Shown here one piece after another: positions 25,606 through 36,610 of a DNA stretch of 64,000 nucleotides; position 1 is the first letter of the stretch, and each line of letters begins with the position of its first letter. The position numbers were made by a program, and so were the translations under genes. The notes under the pieces are model-generated. The model saw only the letters and a list, made by a program, of their open reading frames with translations, had not been told where the DNA came from and made no database searches. The stretch is from an uncultured Bacteroidales bacterium (lineage in GTDB: Bacteria; Bacteroidota; Bacteroidia; Bacteroidales; Paludibacteraceae), in the NCBI GenBank assembly GCA_902769535.1, contig CACXPH010000001.1:62001-126000 (forward strand). Reading direction: 5' to 3'.

Positions 25606-26493
25606 ATGACAAGTGAAGAGTTATTACAAAAGGTTCGGAAGATAGAGATCAAGACTCGCGGGTTGAGTCGTAATATCTTCGCAGGCGAGTACCACAGCCA
25701 GTTCAAAGGTCGTGGTATGGCGTTCAGCGAGGTGCGCGAATATCAGCCGGGCGATGATGTACGTGCGATAGACTGGAACGTCACGGCGCGCATGAATCGT
25801 CCGTACGTGAAGATCTATGAAGAGGAGCGAGAGTTGACGGTAATGTTGCTCGTCGATGTCAGCGGAAGTAGGAATTTTGGAACGGTTAGTCAGATGAAAC
25901 GTGACACGATGGCCGAAGTAGCTGCGACTCTTGCTTTCTCTACGATAGAGAACAACGACAAAGTGGGTGTGATCTTCTTCTCCGATCAGATAGAGAAATT
26001 TATCCCGCCTAAGAAAGGTAAGAGCCACGTGCTGCATATTATCCGCGAGTTGTTGAGTTTCGAACCGGAACACACGGGCACGGATATCAATGCGGCGCTG
26101 CAGTTCCTGACGAACGCACAGAAGAGAAGGTGTACGGCGTTCTTGATTAGCGATTTGATGGATCGGAAGTTAGGCGAAAGGCTAGAGGCTAGAGGCGAAG
26201 TGGCGCCGGTAGTTATTGCGAGCCGGAAGCACGACCTGAGTGCGATTCAGATTTATGATAGACGTGACGCGGAGATGCCGAACGTAGGCCTTATTAAGCT
26301 GCGCGACGCGGAGACGGGTGCACGCGTGTGGGCAGACACGAGTCTGAGTTCGGTGCGCAACGCGTACTGGAAAGCCTGGCGCGAGCAGCAAGAGGCACTC
26401 GAGACGATGTACACCAAGACGGGAATGAACCATGTAAGTATTCGTACCGACGAAGATTATGTGAAAGCTTTAATGCGATTATTTAAACAATGA
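25606..26493 (+). CDS. DUF58 protein of the Bat operon
   Basis: A 295-residue protein with the DUF58 signature (GRGMAFSEVREYQPGDDVRAIDW split at its glycines, residues about 36-58) and a von Willebrand A-like fold (LLVDVSGSRNF at about 83-93 with the DxSxS metal site). It works with the MoxR ATPase encoded upstream. A heptamer array in codons about 189-199 (LGERLEARGEVAP) lengthens a loop before IASRKHDL relative to the family as I remember it. The stop overlaps the next start by 4 nt, indicating coupled translation. Confidence 0.9.
   Translation: MTSEELLQKVRKIEIKTRGLSRNIFAGEYHSQFKGRGMAFSEVREYQPGDDVRAIDWNVTARMNRPYVKIYEEERELTVMLLVDVSGSRNFGTVSQMKRDTMAEVAATLAFSTIENNDKVGVIFFSDQIEKFIPPKKGKSHVLHIIRELLSFEPEHTGTDINAALQFLTNAQKRRCTAFLISDLMDRKLGERLEARGEVAPVVIASRKHDLSAIQIYDRRDAEMPNVGLIKLRDAETGARVWADTSLSSVRNAYWKAWREQQEALETMYTKTGMNHVSIRTDEDYVKALMRLFKQ
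26170..26203. repeat. In-frame heptamer array, NNAGGCK core
   Basis: Units TTAGGCG, AAAGGCT, AGAGGCT, AGAGGCG inside the DUF58 gene, encoding LGERLEARGE in a surface loop. Confidence 0.7.
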
Positions 26494-27398
26494 TAAACTT
26501 ATTAGTAGCGATAATAGTTTCTGCGAGCATTGACAGCACGATGTTGATGATCGGCGACCAGACGGCGATGCACTTGAGCGTGACGCAGGAAGCGAGCGAG
26601 CGGGTACAAATGCCGGTTTTTGGTGAGACGCTGCAAGACGGGATAGAGATCGTAGATCGGTCCGTTGTTGACAGCACTACCCTACCCGACGGACGGGTGC
26701 AGTTGAGTCAAGAGTTGATGTTGACGTCGTTCAAGGACTCGCTGTTTGCCATTGAACCGATAGCTTTCGTGAGTGGCGAAGACACGTTCTGGACGGAGGC
26801 GCTGGCGCTCAATGTGATTCAGCCGTTTGAGGTAGATAGCAGTCTGGCCATCACCGATATCAAGGACATCGAGAAAGCACCAATCTGGTGGTGGGGCATC
26901 ATCCGTTGGATCCTGTTGGCAGTAGGTATCTTGCTGTTGATAGATCTGGGATTCTGGCTCTGGCGCAAGTACGACAAGTACCGCAAGCAGACCGAAGAAC
27001 CGATTAATCCGGAACTGTTACGCCCGGCGGATGAGGTTGCGCTTGAGAAACTCGACGCGATCAAGGCGCAGAAGATCTGGAAGGACGGTAAGGTGAAGGA
27101 ATACCAGACGGAGTTGACGGATGTCGTGCGCGAGTATATCGGTCGTCGGTTCGAAGTGCACAGCACGGAAAAAACGAGTGACGAGACGCTGCGCGAGATG
27201 AAACCGCTCATCGATAAGGATCTGTACGGACGGTTGAGCAAGATGCTGCAACTGGCGGATCTGGTGAAGTTTGCGAAATGGCACACGACACCCGACGAGA
27301 ACGAGAGCGCCCTTACTACTGCCTATGACTTCGTTAATGAAACTAAATTATCGGAGGTATCCGAAACTATCGGAGACAATCCGAATCAATCCGAATAA
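26490..27398 (+). CDS. Bat operon membrane protein, DUF4381-like
   Basis: A 302-residue protein with an N-terminal hydrophobic leader, a beta-rich exported part (residues about 20-125), one strong membrane helix (WWWGIIRWILLAVGILLLID, about 131-150) and a charged cytoplasmic tail (KYRKQTEEPINPEL, then a helical segment KIWKDGKVKEYQTELTDVV). The tail resembles DUF4381-type proteins found in VWA/MoxR operons. It overlaps the DUF58 gene by 4 nt and precedes batA by 2 nt. The role is probably structural in a membrane-bound MoxR-VWA complex; this is inference from context. Confidence 0.75.
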   Translation: MINLLVAIIVSASIDSTMLMIGDQTAMHLSVTQEASERVQMPVFGETLQDGIEIVDRSVVDSTTLPDGRVQLSQELMLTSFKDSLFAIEPIAFVSGEDTFWTEALALNVIQPFEVDSSLAITDIKDIEKAPIWWWGIIRWILLAVGILLLIDLGFWLWRKYDKYRKQTEEPINPELLRPADEVALEKLDAIKAQKIWKDGKVKEYQTELTDVVREYIGRRFEVHSTEKTSDETLREMKPLIDKDLYGRLSKMLQLADLVKFAKWHTTPDENESALTTAYDFVNETKLSEVSETIGDNPNQSE

Positions 27399-27400
27399 TT

Positions 27401-28387
27401 ATGACTTTTGCTAATCCGGGATATTTATTTCTACTGCTCCTGCTGATTCCGATCATCGGCTGGTACCTGTACGAGTTGCGCAAATCGGACGCGAGCGTAC
27501 AGTTGAGTGACACGAGCACGATGGCGGCTCAGCCGAAGAGTGTACGTATCTGGTTGTTACACGTGCCGTTTGTGTTGCGCGTGGCGGCTGTCTCCTTATT
27601 AAGTATCGCGCTTGCGCGCCCGCAATTGACAAACCGTTGGTCGAGTGAGAGTACCGAAGGTATCGACATAATGATGGCGCTGGATATATCCGGCACGATG
27701 CTTGCGGAAGATCTGAAACCGAACCGTCTGGAGGCCGCAAAGCAGGTGGCAAGCGATTTCGTTATTGCCCGTCCGAATGACCAGATAGGCTTGGTGGTTT
27801 TTGCGGGTGAGAGTTTCACACAATGCCCATTGACGACCGACCACGCGGTGCTTGTTAACCTCTTTAAGTCCGTTGAGTACGGTATGATTGAGGACGGTAC
27901 GGCGATTGGTTTGGGTCTGGCTAACGCGGTGAACCGCATGAAAGACAGCGAGACGAAGAGTAAGGTGATCATTCTGTTGACGGATGGTAGTAATAACCGC
28001 GGAGATATTGATCCGCAGACGGCTGCCGAGATCGCCAAGACGTTTGGTATAAGGGTTTACACGGTAGGTGTCGGCAGTTACGGTCAGACACGTGTTCCGG
28101 TCAACACGCCTATGGGACGTCAGTACGTGACCATGGACTCGGAGTTTGACGAAGGTACACTTCGTCGCATCGCCGAGACGACAGGTGGTCAGTATTTCCG
28201 CGCAACGGACAACGGTAGTCTGAAGCGCATCTACGAACAGATTGACCAGTTGGAGAAGACCAAGATGCGTGTACGCGAGTACAGCAAACACACGGAGAAC
28301 TTCGCACCGTTTCTGTTCGCCGCGCTGGCGTGTCTGCTGTTGGAAGTGATAATACGGTATTTTGTAATTAGAACTATAGCGAATTAA
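27401..28387 (+). CDS. batA: BatA, membrane von Willebrand A protein
   Basis: A 328-residue inner-membrane protein. Helices at about 7-25 and 52-72 precede a von Willebrand A domain (about 88-270) with a complete metal-ion site: DISGT at 94-98, the Thr in DGTAIGLGL and Asp in LLTDGSNNRGD. A third helix (FLFAALACLLLEVIIRYFV split around Cys) is near the C-terminus. Proteins of this type are thought to work with MoxR ATPases in the Bacteroides aerotolerance operon. It is followed by the batB-batC fusion after one nucleotide. Confidence 0.9.
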   Translation: MTFANPGYLFLLLLLIPIIGWYLYELRKSDASVQLSDTSTMAAQPKSVRIWLLHVPFVLRVAAVSLLSIALARPQLTNRWSSESTEGIDIMMALDISGTMLAEDLKPNRLEAAKQVASDFVIARPNDQIGLVVFAGESFTQCPLTTDHAVLVNLFKSVEYGMIEDGTAIGLGLANAVNRMKDSETKSKVIILLTDGSNNRGDIDPQTAAEIAKTFGIRVYTVGVGSYGQTRVPVNTPMGRQYVTMDSEFDEGTLRRIAETTGGQYFRATDNGSLKRIYEQIDQLEKTKMRVREYSKHTENFAPFLFAALACLLLEVIIRYFVIRTIAN

Positions 28388-28388
28388 T

Positions 28389-30133
<1,745 letters not shown>

Positions 30134-30140
<7 letters not shown>

Positions 30141-31996
30141 TTATGAAGCGATATTTATCAATAATTTTACTTATCGGCATCGCACTCAGTGCGCTTGCCG
30201 ATGAGGTTGTTTTTAAGGCACAAGCCCCGAAACAGGTAGTGGTGGGACGTCCGTTCCAGATCACGTACACCGTTAACCAGCGCAGTAGGGATCTGCGTGC
30301 GCCGGAGTTCACGGATTTTGATGTCCTGAGCGGACCGTACACGAGTACGAGCAGTAGTACGTCTTTTGTGAACGGCAAACGGACGTCATCTTTCGAGCAG
30401 ACCTACACCTACATGCTCATGGCACAAAAGGTTGGTACGTTCACTATCGCTCCGGCGACGGTGAAGGTGGATGGCGAAAACGTGCAGTCTAACGGAGTGC
30501 GGATCGAGGTGCTACCGGAAGACCAGACAACAACTAGTCAACCTAGTAGTTCTAGTCAGCCTAGTCAGTCTAGGCAGTCAAGTTCGTCTAGTCAAGCCTC
30601 TTCGGAGAATATTTTCGTGCGGACGATAGCGAGCAAGACCAAGGTGCACGAGCAAGAGGCGTTGATGATCACGTACAAGCTTTATTTCGCGAACGTGGAT
30701 GTGACGCAGTTGACGAATAACACCAAACTGCCGGAGTTCACGGGCTTTTTGAAGCAGGACTTGGAGAATGGCGAGATACAAACGGAGTTGGAGCATTATA
30801 ACGGTCGTAATTACCAGACGGCAGTGCTCTACCGCACGATCCTTTATCCGCAGCACTCAGGTGATATCACGATTGATCCGGCGAAGTTCGAAGCGGTGCT
30901 TCGCGTGCAGACCCAACAACGGGCACGTAGTATTTTCGATGATTTCTTCGGCAGTTACACGAACGTGACGAAGATGTTAACGGCGCCGGGTGTGACGATT
31001 CATGTGAGTGCGCTGCCGAGCGGTAAACCGGCCGGTTTCTCAGGAGGTGTGGGTAAGTTCACACTTACGCCTTCTATCTCGCAGACCGAGTTGCAGACGA
31101 ATGATGCCGTGACCATTAAGTTGGACATCTCGGGTGCAGGTAATATGAAGCTGATCAAGACCCCGGCTATCGACTGGCCGGAAGGATTTGAACCCTACGA
31201 TCCGAAGGTGACCAATAATTTCAAGACGACGACAGCCGGTGTGAGTGGCACGAAGTCCATTGAATATCTGGCTATCCCGCGTAGTGCCGGTGAATACACG
31301 ATTCCGGCAGTTCAGTTCAGTTATTTCGACATCGATGAAAAGGCCTATAAGACGCTCCGCACACCGGAATACACGATCCGTGTGAAACGCGGAACGTCCT
31401 CCCGACAAACGGGAGGAGTGGCTTCCGCCGAGGAGGGCAGCGAAGCGGTCTATTACACGCAGAAAGAGGACATCAAGCAACTCGGTACGGATATCCGGTA
31501 CATCGATACGAAGCAGCCAGTCACGAGATCACGAGATCACGTGATCACGACAACTCGGTTTATCTGGCTCTGGTACGTTATTCCTCTGCTTATTGCGATC
31601 ATTCTGCTGATCGTTCTGCGCAAGCAGATCAAGGAAGCGGCAGATATCAACCGTGTACGGTATAAACGTGCGAACAAAGTGGCACAGAAACGTCTGAAAG
31701 CCGCAGCGGTCGCACTCAAGGCGAATGATCAAAACACGTTCTACGCCGCTATAGAAACGGCTGCATGGAGTTATTTGAGTGACCGTCTGTCTATTCCGAC
31801 GGCGGATCTCAATAAGGAAAATATCACTACGTTGCTGGCACAGAAAGGCGTGAGTGAGGCATTGATTAACGAGGTGAAGAACGTACTCTCAACGGCTGAG
31901 TTTGCGCGCTACGCTCCGAGTACGGACCACGCGATGGATGACCTGTACAAGGCAACTACGAATTTGATTAACAATCTGGAGGAAGAAAAGTTATGA
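30134..31996 (+). CDS. batD: BatD oxygen-tolerance membrane protein
   Basis: A 620-residue protein of the BatD family. Signal peptide residues 1-19 (ending ALA), several Ig-like beta domains (about 25-430; KAQAPKQVVVGRPFQITYTV and TISQTELQTNDAVTIKLDI type strands, each given here in part), a membrane helix (FIWLWYVIPLLIAIILLIVL, about 475-494) and a helical cytoplasmic tail. Low-complexity Ser-rich residues about 133-157 are encoded by a CTAG nonamer array; a perfect hairpin (31397-31417) and an octamer array (31522-31553) lie in the variable linker before the membrane helix. It overlaps batB-C by 7 nt and batE by 4 nt. Confidence 0.9.
30534..30596. repeat. In-frame CTAG nonamer array in batD
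   Basis: Seven 9-bp units (CTAGTCAAC, CTAGTAGTT, CTAGTCAGC, CTAGTCAGT, CTAGGCAGT, CAAGTTCGT, CTAGTCAAG) encode a Ser/Gln-rich linker. CTAG is normally rare in bacterial DNA. Confidence 0.85.
31397..31417. repeat. In-frame perfect hairpin in batD
   Basis: TCCTCCCG and CGGGAGGA form an 8-bp perfect stem around ACAAA, inside codons for SSRQTGG in a variable linker. Confidence 0.7.
31522..31553. repeat. In-frame octamer array in batD
   Basis: Units CACGAGAT, CACGAGAT, CACGTGAT, CACGACAA, encoding VTRSRDHVITT just before the membrane helix. Confidence 0.85.
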
Positions 31997-32760
31997 TGAT
32001 AAAGTTGAAAGTTGAAAGTTTAAAGTTGAAAGGGTTCTGCTTTGCGGCAGTACTGCTTTTCAGTACGCTGAGTTTTGCGCAAAGCGAGTTTGACTTGGCG
32101 AATGCGGCTTATGCAGATGGTCGGTATGAAGAGGCGGCTGCAGGGTATGAGGCTTTGCTGGCAGAAGGACCGAATGCGACGCTGTATTATAACTTAGGCA
32201 ACGCGCGCTTCAAGCAAGGCGAGTTGGCGCAAGCTATCTTGAACTACGAGCGTGCATTGCGTCTGGAGCCGAATCACAAGGACGCGAAATATAATCTGGC
32301 CTTTGCACAAAGCAAGATCACGGATAACATCGTGGAGCAGGATTTCTTCTTATTGTCCTGGGTGCGTGCGGTGCGTAACACGCTCAACGAACGCACGTGG
32401 CTCATTCTCTCTATCAGCCTGTTTATCTTTGCGCTGATGGGTTTACTGCTCTTCCTCTTAGGTCGCGAACCGTGGCTGCGTAAGACGGCTTTCCACACGG
32501 CATGGATTGCCCTACTCTTCTCGCTCATTGCGGGACTGAACGCCGGTTCGCTGCATCAAAGAGACACCCTGCGCAATGAAGCTATCATCACACAGGGTGT
32601 CGTGAATGCGAAATCATCGCCTGACCGTTCAGGCACGGACCTCTTCACTGTTCACGAAGGCACGAAAGTGACCATCCGTGAAACGCTCGGCGAATGGTCT
32701 AACGTACGCGTTGGCCAGAACGAGGGTTGGATTCGGTCTTCGTGCCTTGAGAGGATCTAG
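31993..32760 (+). CDS. batE: BatE: TPR, membrane helices and SH3-like domain
   Basis: A 255-residue protein. Residues 4-14 (KLKVESLKLKG) are encoded by a heptamer array and form an odd charged extension before the hydrophobic signal segment (FCFAAVLLFSTLSFAQ). TPR motifs follow (about 30-100, LYYNLGNARFKQGELAQAIL), then two membrane helices (about 138-155 and 166-185) and a C-terminal bacterial SH3-like domain (ITQGVVNAKSSPDRSGT and NEGWIRSSCLERI). This is the usual BatE plan and it ends the operon. Its last 62 bp overlap the convergent Ser-rich lipoprotein gene. Confidence 0.88.
   Translation: MMIKLKVESLKLKGFCFAAVLLFSTLSFAQSEFDLANAAYADGRYEEAAAGYEALLAEGPNATLYYNLGNARFKQGELAQAILNYERALRLEPNHKDAKYNLAFAQSKITDNIVEQDFFLLSWVRAVRNTLNERTWLILSISLFIFALMGLLLFLLGREPWLRKTAFHTAWIALLFSLIAGLNAGSLHQRDTLRNEAIITQGVVNAKSSPDRSGTDLFTVHEGTKVTIRETLGEWSNVRVGQNEGWIRSSCLERI
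32001..32035. repeat. In-frame heptamer array at the start of batE
   Basis: Units AAAGTTG, AAAGTTG, AAAGTTT, AAAGTTG, AAAGGGT immediately after the start codons. Same core as 962-996 and 48319-48353. Confidence 0.88.
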
Positions 32761-33952
32761 TCGAGGTTCCCGTAGAACGCGTTGAACTCGTAGAACTCGA
32801 ACGCGTGGACGTAGAGCTCTCACGCCTTACAGTCTGTGTACGACCTGACTCATCGGTGGTCTTCACCGTGGTTCGGGTCGTACCGCTTTTCTGTACACGC
32901 GTATCAACAGACGTCGAAGGTTGACGAGTTGTCGTAGTCGGCGTAGTGGTACGAGAGGAACTAGAGGATCTAGAAGTGCTAGAAGTGCTTGAACTTCTAG
33001 ACGAACCAGCGGTACCAGAACTCCTAGTTGAACTTGAGGGTGTAGCCGTACTAGTACTTGTGGTACCCGTGCTTCGGGTGCTCTTCTCTACCTCGGTACG
33101 CAGTTGAGCTGCATTACGAACGGACTTACCGGAAGCACTGGCCGCACTCGTCACGCGGCGCTCAAACGAGTTATCCGGATGTGCTACCGCATAATCGTTT
33201 CTGCGATGCGATTGCGTCATCTCCGTATAACCGCTGTAATGCGGCTGTTGCGGATAGTCACAACGATGGCAGTACGGACAATTGGTCATGTACGTACTGA
33301 CATAAGCCTGGTAGTGGTTCAAATAGATGGGAGCCGGTTTCGTGTAATACGAAGGGTAGTAACCGTAGTAATACGGCGACGACCAAACGGCATAACTCGA
33401 ATGACCGAAGATATCCCACAACGGCGGACGTTTAACGAAGACCGGACGAACGATGTAGTTATATCCGTACAAGTACGGATCACCGATCACCTCTACGAAC
33501 AACGCACTCGCCTGACGCTCTGCCACCAAGGTAGCTACGTCCTGGAACATTCCCGGAGCCAAGCAAGCCTGGATAAGGAAGGTGTGGTAATAACCACGAT
33601 GCGTCTCGATCACGCGCAGGTAGTCAACCCAACCGTCGCGGTTCAGATCGAGGTTATTGATCATGTACCGGCTGGAGTTGAGGATCTGCTCAAACTCACG
33701 TACTGAACGGCTGTCTGCGAAGGCAGCAGCCACGGCATTGAGGTCGAGGTAGAAGCACGGATCGGTGTTGTAGTTCGTTACGACGAAGGTTGTCACCGTA
33801 GTTACCTTCGGAGAAGGGGTCGTTACTTGCGTCGTATAGACCGTCTGAGCCGGAACAACCGGCTTTGTGGTTGGCACTTCGGTATAGATCCGAGCAATCC
33901 AACAACTCGTCATGCTAAAAGCTACGAGAGCTAATAAACTAAGTTTTTTCAT
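32699..33952 (-). CDS. Lipoprotein with Tyr-rich core and Ser/Thr/Arg-rich tail
   Basis: A 417-residue lipoprotein (lipobox SMTSC, Cys17). Residues about 65-160 form a conserved-looking domain with a calcium-loop-like segment LDLNRDGWVDYLRV; residues 170-240 are Tyr-rich (SSPYYYGYYPSYY); residues about 290-417 are low complexity Ser/Thr/Arg and largely encoded by 9-bp CTAG-type units. I do not recognise a named family. The tail is convergent with and overlaps the 3' end of batE by 62 bp. The gene starts 3 nt after the end of infB, but with its own ATG and no visible promoter in that gap, so it may be cotranscribed with the rimP-nusA-infB operon. Confidence 0.75.
   Translation of the reverse strand: MKKLSLLALVAFSMTSCWIARIYTEVPTTKPVVPAQTVYTTQVTTPSPKVTTVTTFVVTNYNTDPCFYLDLNAVAAAFADSRSVREFEQILNSSRYMINNLDLNRDGWVDYLRVIETHRGYYHTFLIQACLAPGMFQDVATLVAERQASALFVEVIGDPYLYGYNYIVRPVFVKRPPLWDIFGHSSYAVWSSPYYYGYYPSYYTKPAPIYLNHYQAYVSTYMTNCPYCHRCDYPQQPHYSGYTEMTQSHRRNDYAVAHPDNSFERRVTSAASASGKSVRNAAQLRTEVEKSTRSTGTTSTSTATPSSSTRSSGTAGSSRSSSTSSTSRSSSSSRTTTPTTTTRQPSTSVDTRVQKSGTTRTTVKTTDESGRTQTVRRESSTSTRSSSTSSTRSTGTSTRSSQGTKTESNPRSGQRVR
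32961..33059. repeat. CTAG nonamer array in the lipoprotein tail
   Basis: Eleven 9-bp units read on the plus strand, starting CTAGAGGAT, CTAGAAGTG, CTAGAAGTG, CTTGAACTT, CTAGACGAA. A related stretch (GTAGAACGC, GTTGAACTC, GTAGAACTC) lies at about 32770-32800. All encode Ser/Thr/Arg on the minus strand. Confidence 0.75.
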
Positions 33953-33955
33953 AAC

Positions 33956-36559
33956 TTATAATGTTTTTGCCACTTCGATTTCTTCAAATGCCTCGAGGAT
34001 ATCACCTTCTTTGAGGTCGTCGTATGCCTTGAGGCTCAAACCGCACTCGGTGTTCACACCGGCCTCCTTGATATCATCCTTGACGTGCTTGAGCGAAGCC
34101 AGTTCCGCGGTCTTGATCACGATACCGTCACGGATGACGCGTACCTTGTTACCGCGTTTGATCTTACCCTCACGCACAATACATCCGGCAATCGTACCCA
34201 CTTTGGAGATGTGGAAAGTCTGCATTACCTCGAGGGTAGCCGTCACTTCTTCCTTCACCTCCGGTGCCAACATACCGGCCATTGCGTCCTTGACCTCGTT
34301 GATCGCATCGTAGATGATTGAGTAGATACGAATATCCACTTCTTCGGTCTCTGCCATACGACGAGCCGTACCGGTAGGACGTACGTTGAAACCCACGATG
34401 ATCGCATCGGAAGCCGCAGCGAGCATCACATCCGAGTCGCTGATAGCACCGACTGCACCGTGAATGACGTTGACTTGGATATTCTCCGTCGAGAGCTTGA
34501 TGAGCGAGTCCTTGATAGCCTCTACCGAACCGTCCACATCGGCCTTGACGATGATGTTGAGTTCCTTGAAGTCACCGATAGCCAGACGACGACCGATCTC
34601 TTCGAGGCCGACGTGTTTCTTCGTGCGGATCGACTGCTCACGCTGTAACTGCTCACGTTTATTCGCAATCTCACGTGCCTCTTGTTCGGTCGGCAGTACG
34701 TTAAACTCATCACCGGCCTGCGGTGCACCGTTCAGACCTAAGATCGAACAGGGTTCACCCGGACGAACCTCGGTGATCTTTTGTCCGCGCTCGTTAAACA
34801 TGGCTTTGATACGTCCGTGGAAAGTTCCTGCGAGAACTATATCACCCATATGGAGTGTTCCGTCTTGAACGAGGAGCGTAGCTACATAGCCACGTCCTTT
34901 GTCAAGCGAAGACTCGATGACTGAACCTTTCGCACGACGTTTGGGGTTCGCCTTGAGGTCGAGCAATTCCGCCTCGAGCAGCACTTTCTCGAGCAGTTCA
35001 TAGACACCCGTTCCTTTCTTCGCGGAGATCTCCTGACACTGGTATTTACCACCCCAATCCTCTACGAGTATGTTCATGTTCGACAGTTGCTCGCGGATCT
35101 TATCGGGGTTAGCGCCCGGCTTATCGACCTTGTTGATAGCAAACACCATCGGTACGCCGGCTGCCTGAGCGTGGTTGATAGCCTCGATCGTCTGCGGCAT
35201 GACGGCATCGTCGGCAGCAATGATGATGATCGCTATATCCGTCACTTTCGCACCACGCGCACGCATAGCGGTGAACGCTGCGTGACCCGGGGTATCCAGG
35301 AACGTGATGTGTTGACCGTTCTTGAGCTTGACGTTATAGGCACCGATGTGTTGAGTGATACCACCTGCCTCTCCGGCAATCACATTCGCGTTACGGATGT
35401 GGTCGAGCAAGGATGTTTTACCGTGATCGACGTGTCCCATGACTGTGATGATCGGGCAGCGCGGCTCGATATCTTCGTCGTTAATCACCTCGTCCGCATT
35501 AATCTCATCTGCCACGTGTGCAGACACATACTCGGTCGTGAAACCGAACTCTTCGGCTACGAGGTTGATGGTCTCTGCGTCGAGACGCTGGTTGATGGAA
35601 ACGAACAAGCCGAGGGACATACAGGTTCCAATGATCTTGTTCACCGGCACGTTCATCATGACAGCCAAGTCGTTAGCGGTTACGAACTCCGTCAGTTTGA
35701 GCACTTTGGATTGCTCCTGTGCCTCCATGATCTCGAGTTCGTGCTTCTCACGCTCCTGTTCACGACGCTCGCGTTTGTATTTCGAGGTGTTCGACTGACC
35801 TTTCTTCTGCTGGAGACGACTCAGCGTCTCTTTGAGTGCGCGATCTACCTCTTCCTGCGTCGCCTCACGCGGTTTGTTATTCTTGTTCTTCTTACCGATC
35901 TGGTTACGTTTGTCGTTCGGATCTACCTTTGCCGCATTCGCTTTGATACGCTCGCGCTTGCGCTTCTCGGCTGCAGCCTGCTGTTGTGCCTGCTGCGCAG
36001 CCTGACGCTCCTCACGCTCTTTGCGTTTCTGCTCTTTGGTCTTCTTGGCAGGACGCGTGGAGGTATCAATGGAGTCGAGGTCGATCTTACCGATCACTTT
36101 CGGACCTTTGACCTCTGCCGCTTTGGTTTCAGCCGGTTTTGCTGCCGGAGCAGGAGTCTCTTTGACATCTGCTGCTTTAGCAGCCTCTTGTGCTGCTTTA
36201 GCGGCCTTAGCGGCTTTCTCTGCTTCCTCTGCCGCCTTACGTGCTGCCTCACGTTGCGCAGCTTCTTCGGCTGCTCGCCTAGCGGCCTCTTCGGCTGCAG
36301 CCTTCTTAGCCGCTTCTTCTGCAGCCTTGGCGGCTTTCTCCGCTTCGTCACGGGCTGCGCGTTCAGCTGCTTGACGGTCTGCCTCTAACTTAACGGCTAC
36401 GTCCTTGCTGAACTCTTTTGCCAAGAGCAGATAGAGATCATCCTCGATACGTACGTTCGGGTCTGAAGCGATGGGATGGCCGTTCTTCTCGCACCATGCG
36501 GTGAGCGTTGCCATTCCTATGTTTAATTCTTTACAAGCCTTAATTAACTTTATTGCCAT
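33956..36559 (-). CDS. infB: Translation initiation factor IF-2
   Basis: An 867-residue GTPase that places initiator tRNA on the ribosome. N-terminal IF2_N module (about 1-50, [17 protein letters not shown]), a long Ala/Lys/Glu-rich helical linker (about 55-270), a second IF2_N-like module, then the G domain with GHVDHGKTS (about 374-382), DTPGHAAFT and NKVDKPGA, followed by the usual C-terminal barrels ending in EVAKTL. I use the ATG at 36559, two codons after an alternative ATG, since family proteins start MAI. It follows nusA by 51 nt; the spacer holds the CTCGC/GCGAG palindrome. Confidence 0.97.
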   Translation of the reverse strand: MAIKLIKACKELNIGMATLTAWCEKNGHPIASDPNVRIEDDLYLLLAKEFSKDVAVKLEADRQAAERAARDEAEKAAKAAEEAAKKAAAEEAARRAAEEAAQREAARKAAEEAEKAAKAAKAAQEAAKAADVKETPAPAAKPAETKAAEVKGPKVIGKIDLDSIDTSTRPAKKTKEQKRKEREERQAAQQAQQQAAAEKRKRERIKANAAKVDPNDKRNQIGKKNKNNKPREATQEEVDRALKETLSRLQQKKGQSNTSKYKRERREQEREKHELEIMEAQEQSKVLKLTEFVTANDLAVMMNVPVNKIIGTCMSLGLFVSINQRLDAETINLVAEEFGFTTEYVSAHVADEINADEVINDEDIEPRCPIITVMGHVDHGKTSLLDHIRNANVIAGEAGGITQHIGAYNVKLKNGQHITFLDTPGHAAFTAMRARGAKVTDIAIIIIAADDAVMPQTIEAINHAQAAGVPMVFAINKVDKPGANPDKIREQLSNMNILVEDWGGKYQCQEISAKKGTGVYELLEKVLLEAELLDLKANPKRRAKGSVIESSLDKGRGYVATLLVQDGTLHMGDIVLAGTFHGRIKAMFNERGQKITEVRPGEPCSILGLNGAPQAGDEFNVLPTEQEAREIANKREQLQREQSIRTKKHVGLEEIGRRLAIGDFKELNIIVKADVDGSVEAIKDSLIKLSTENIQVNVIHGAVGAISDSDVMLAAASDAIIVGFNVRPTGTARRMAETEEVDIRIYSIIYDAINEVKDAMAGMLAPEVKEEVTATLEVMQTFHISKVGTIAGCIVREGKIKRGNKVRVIRDGIVIKTAELASLKHVKDDIKEAGVNTECGLSLKAYDDLKEGDILEAFEEIEVAKTL

Positions 36560-36610
36560 ACGCATTCGGCGTTCTTTATTTCTCGCGCCGTGCGAGGGGT
36601 TTAGTTAATA

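Noticed and set aside
35087-36388. 433-codon frame opposite infB
   Set aside because: Antisense to conserved IF-2 sequence; Leu/Cys/Phe runs mirror its Ala/Lys/Glu linker.
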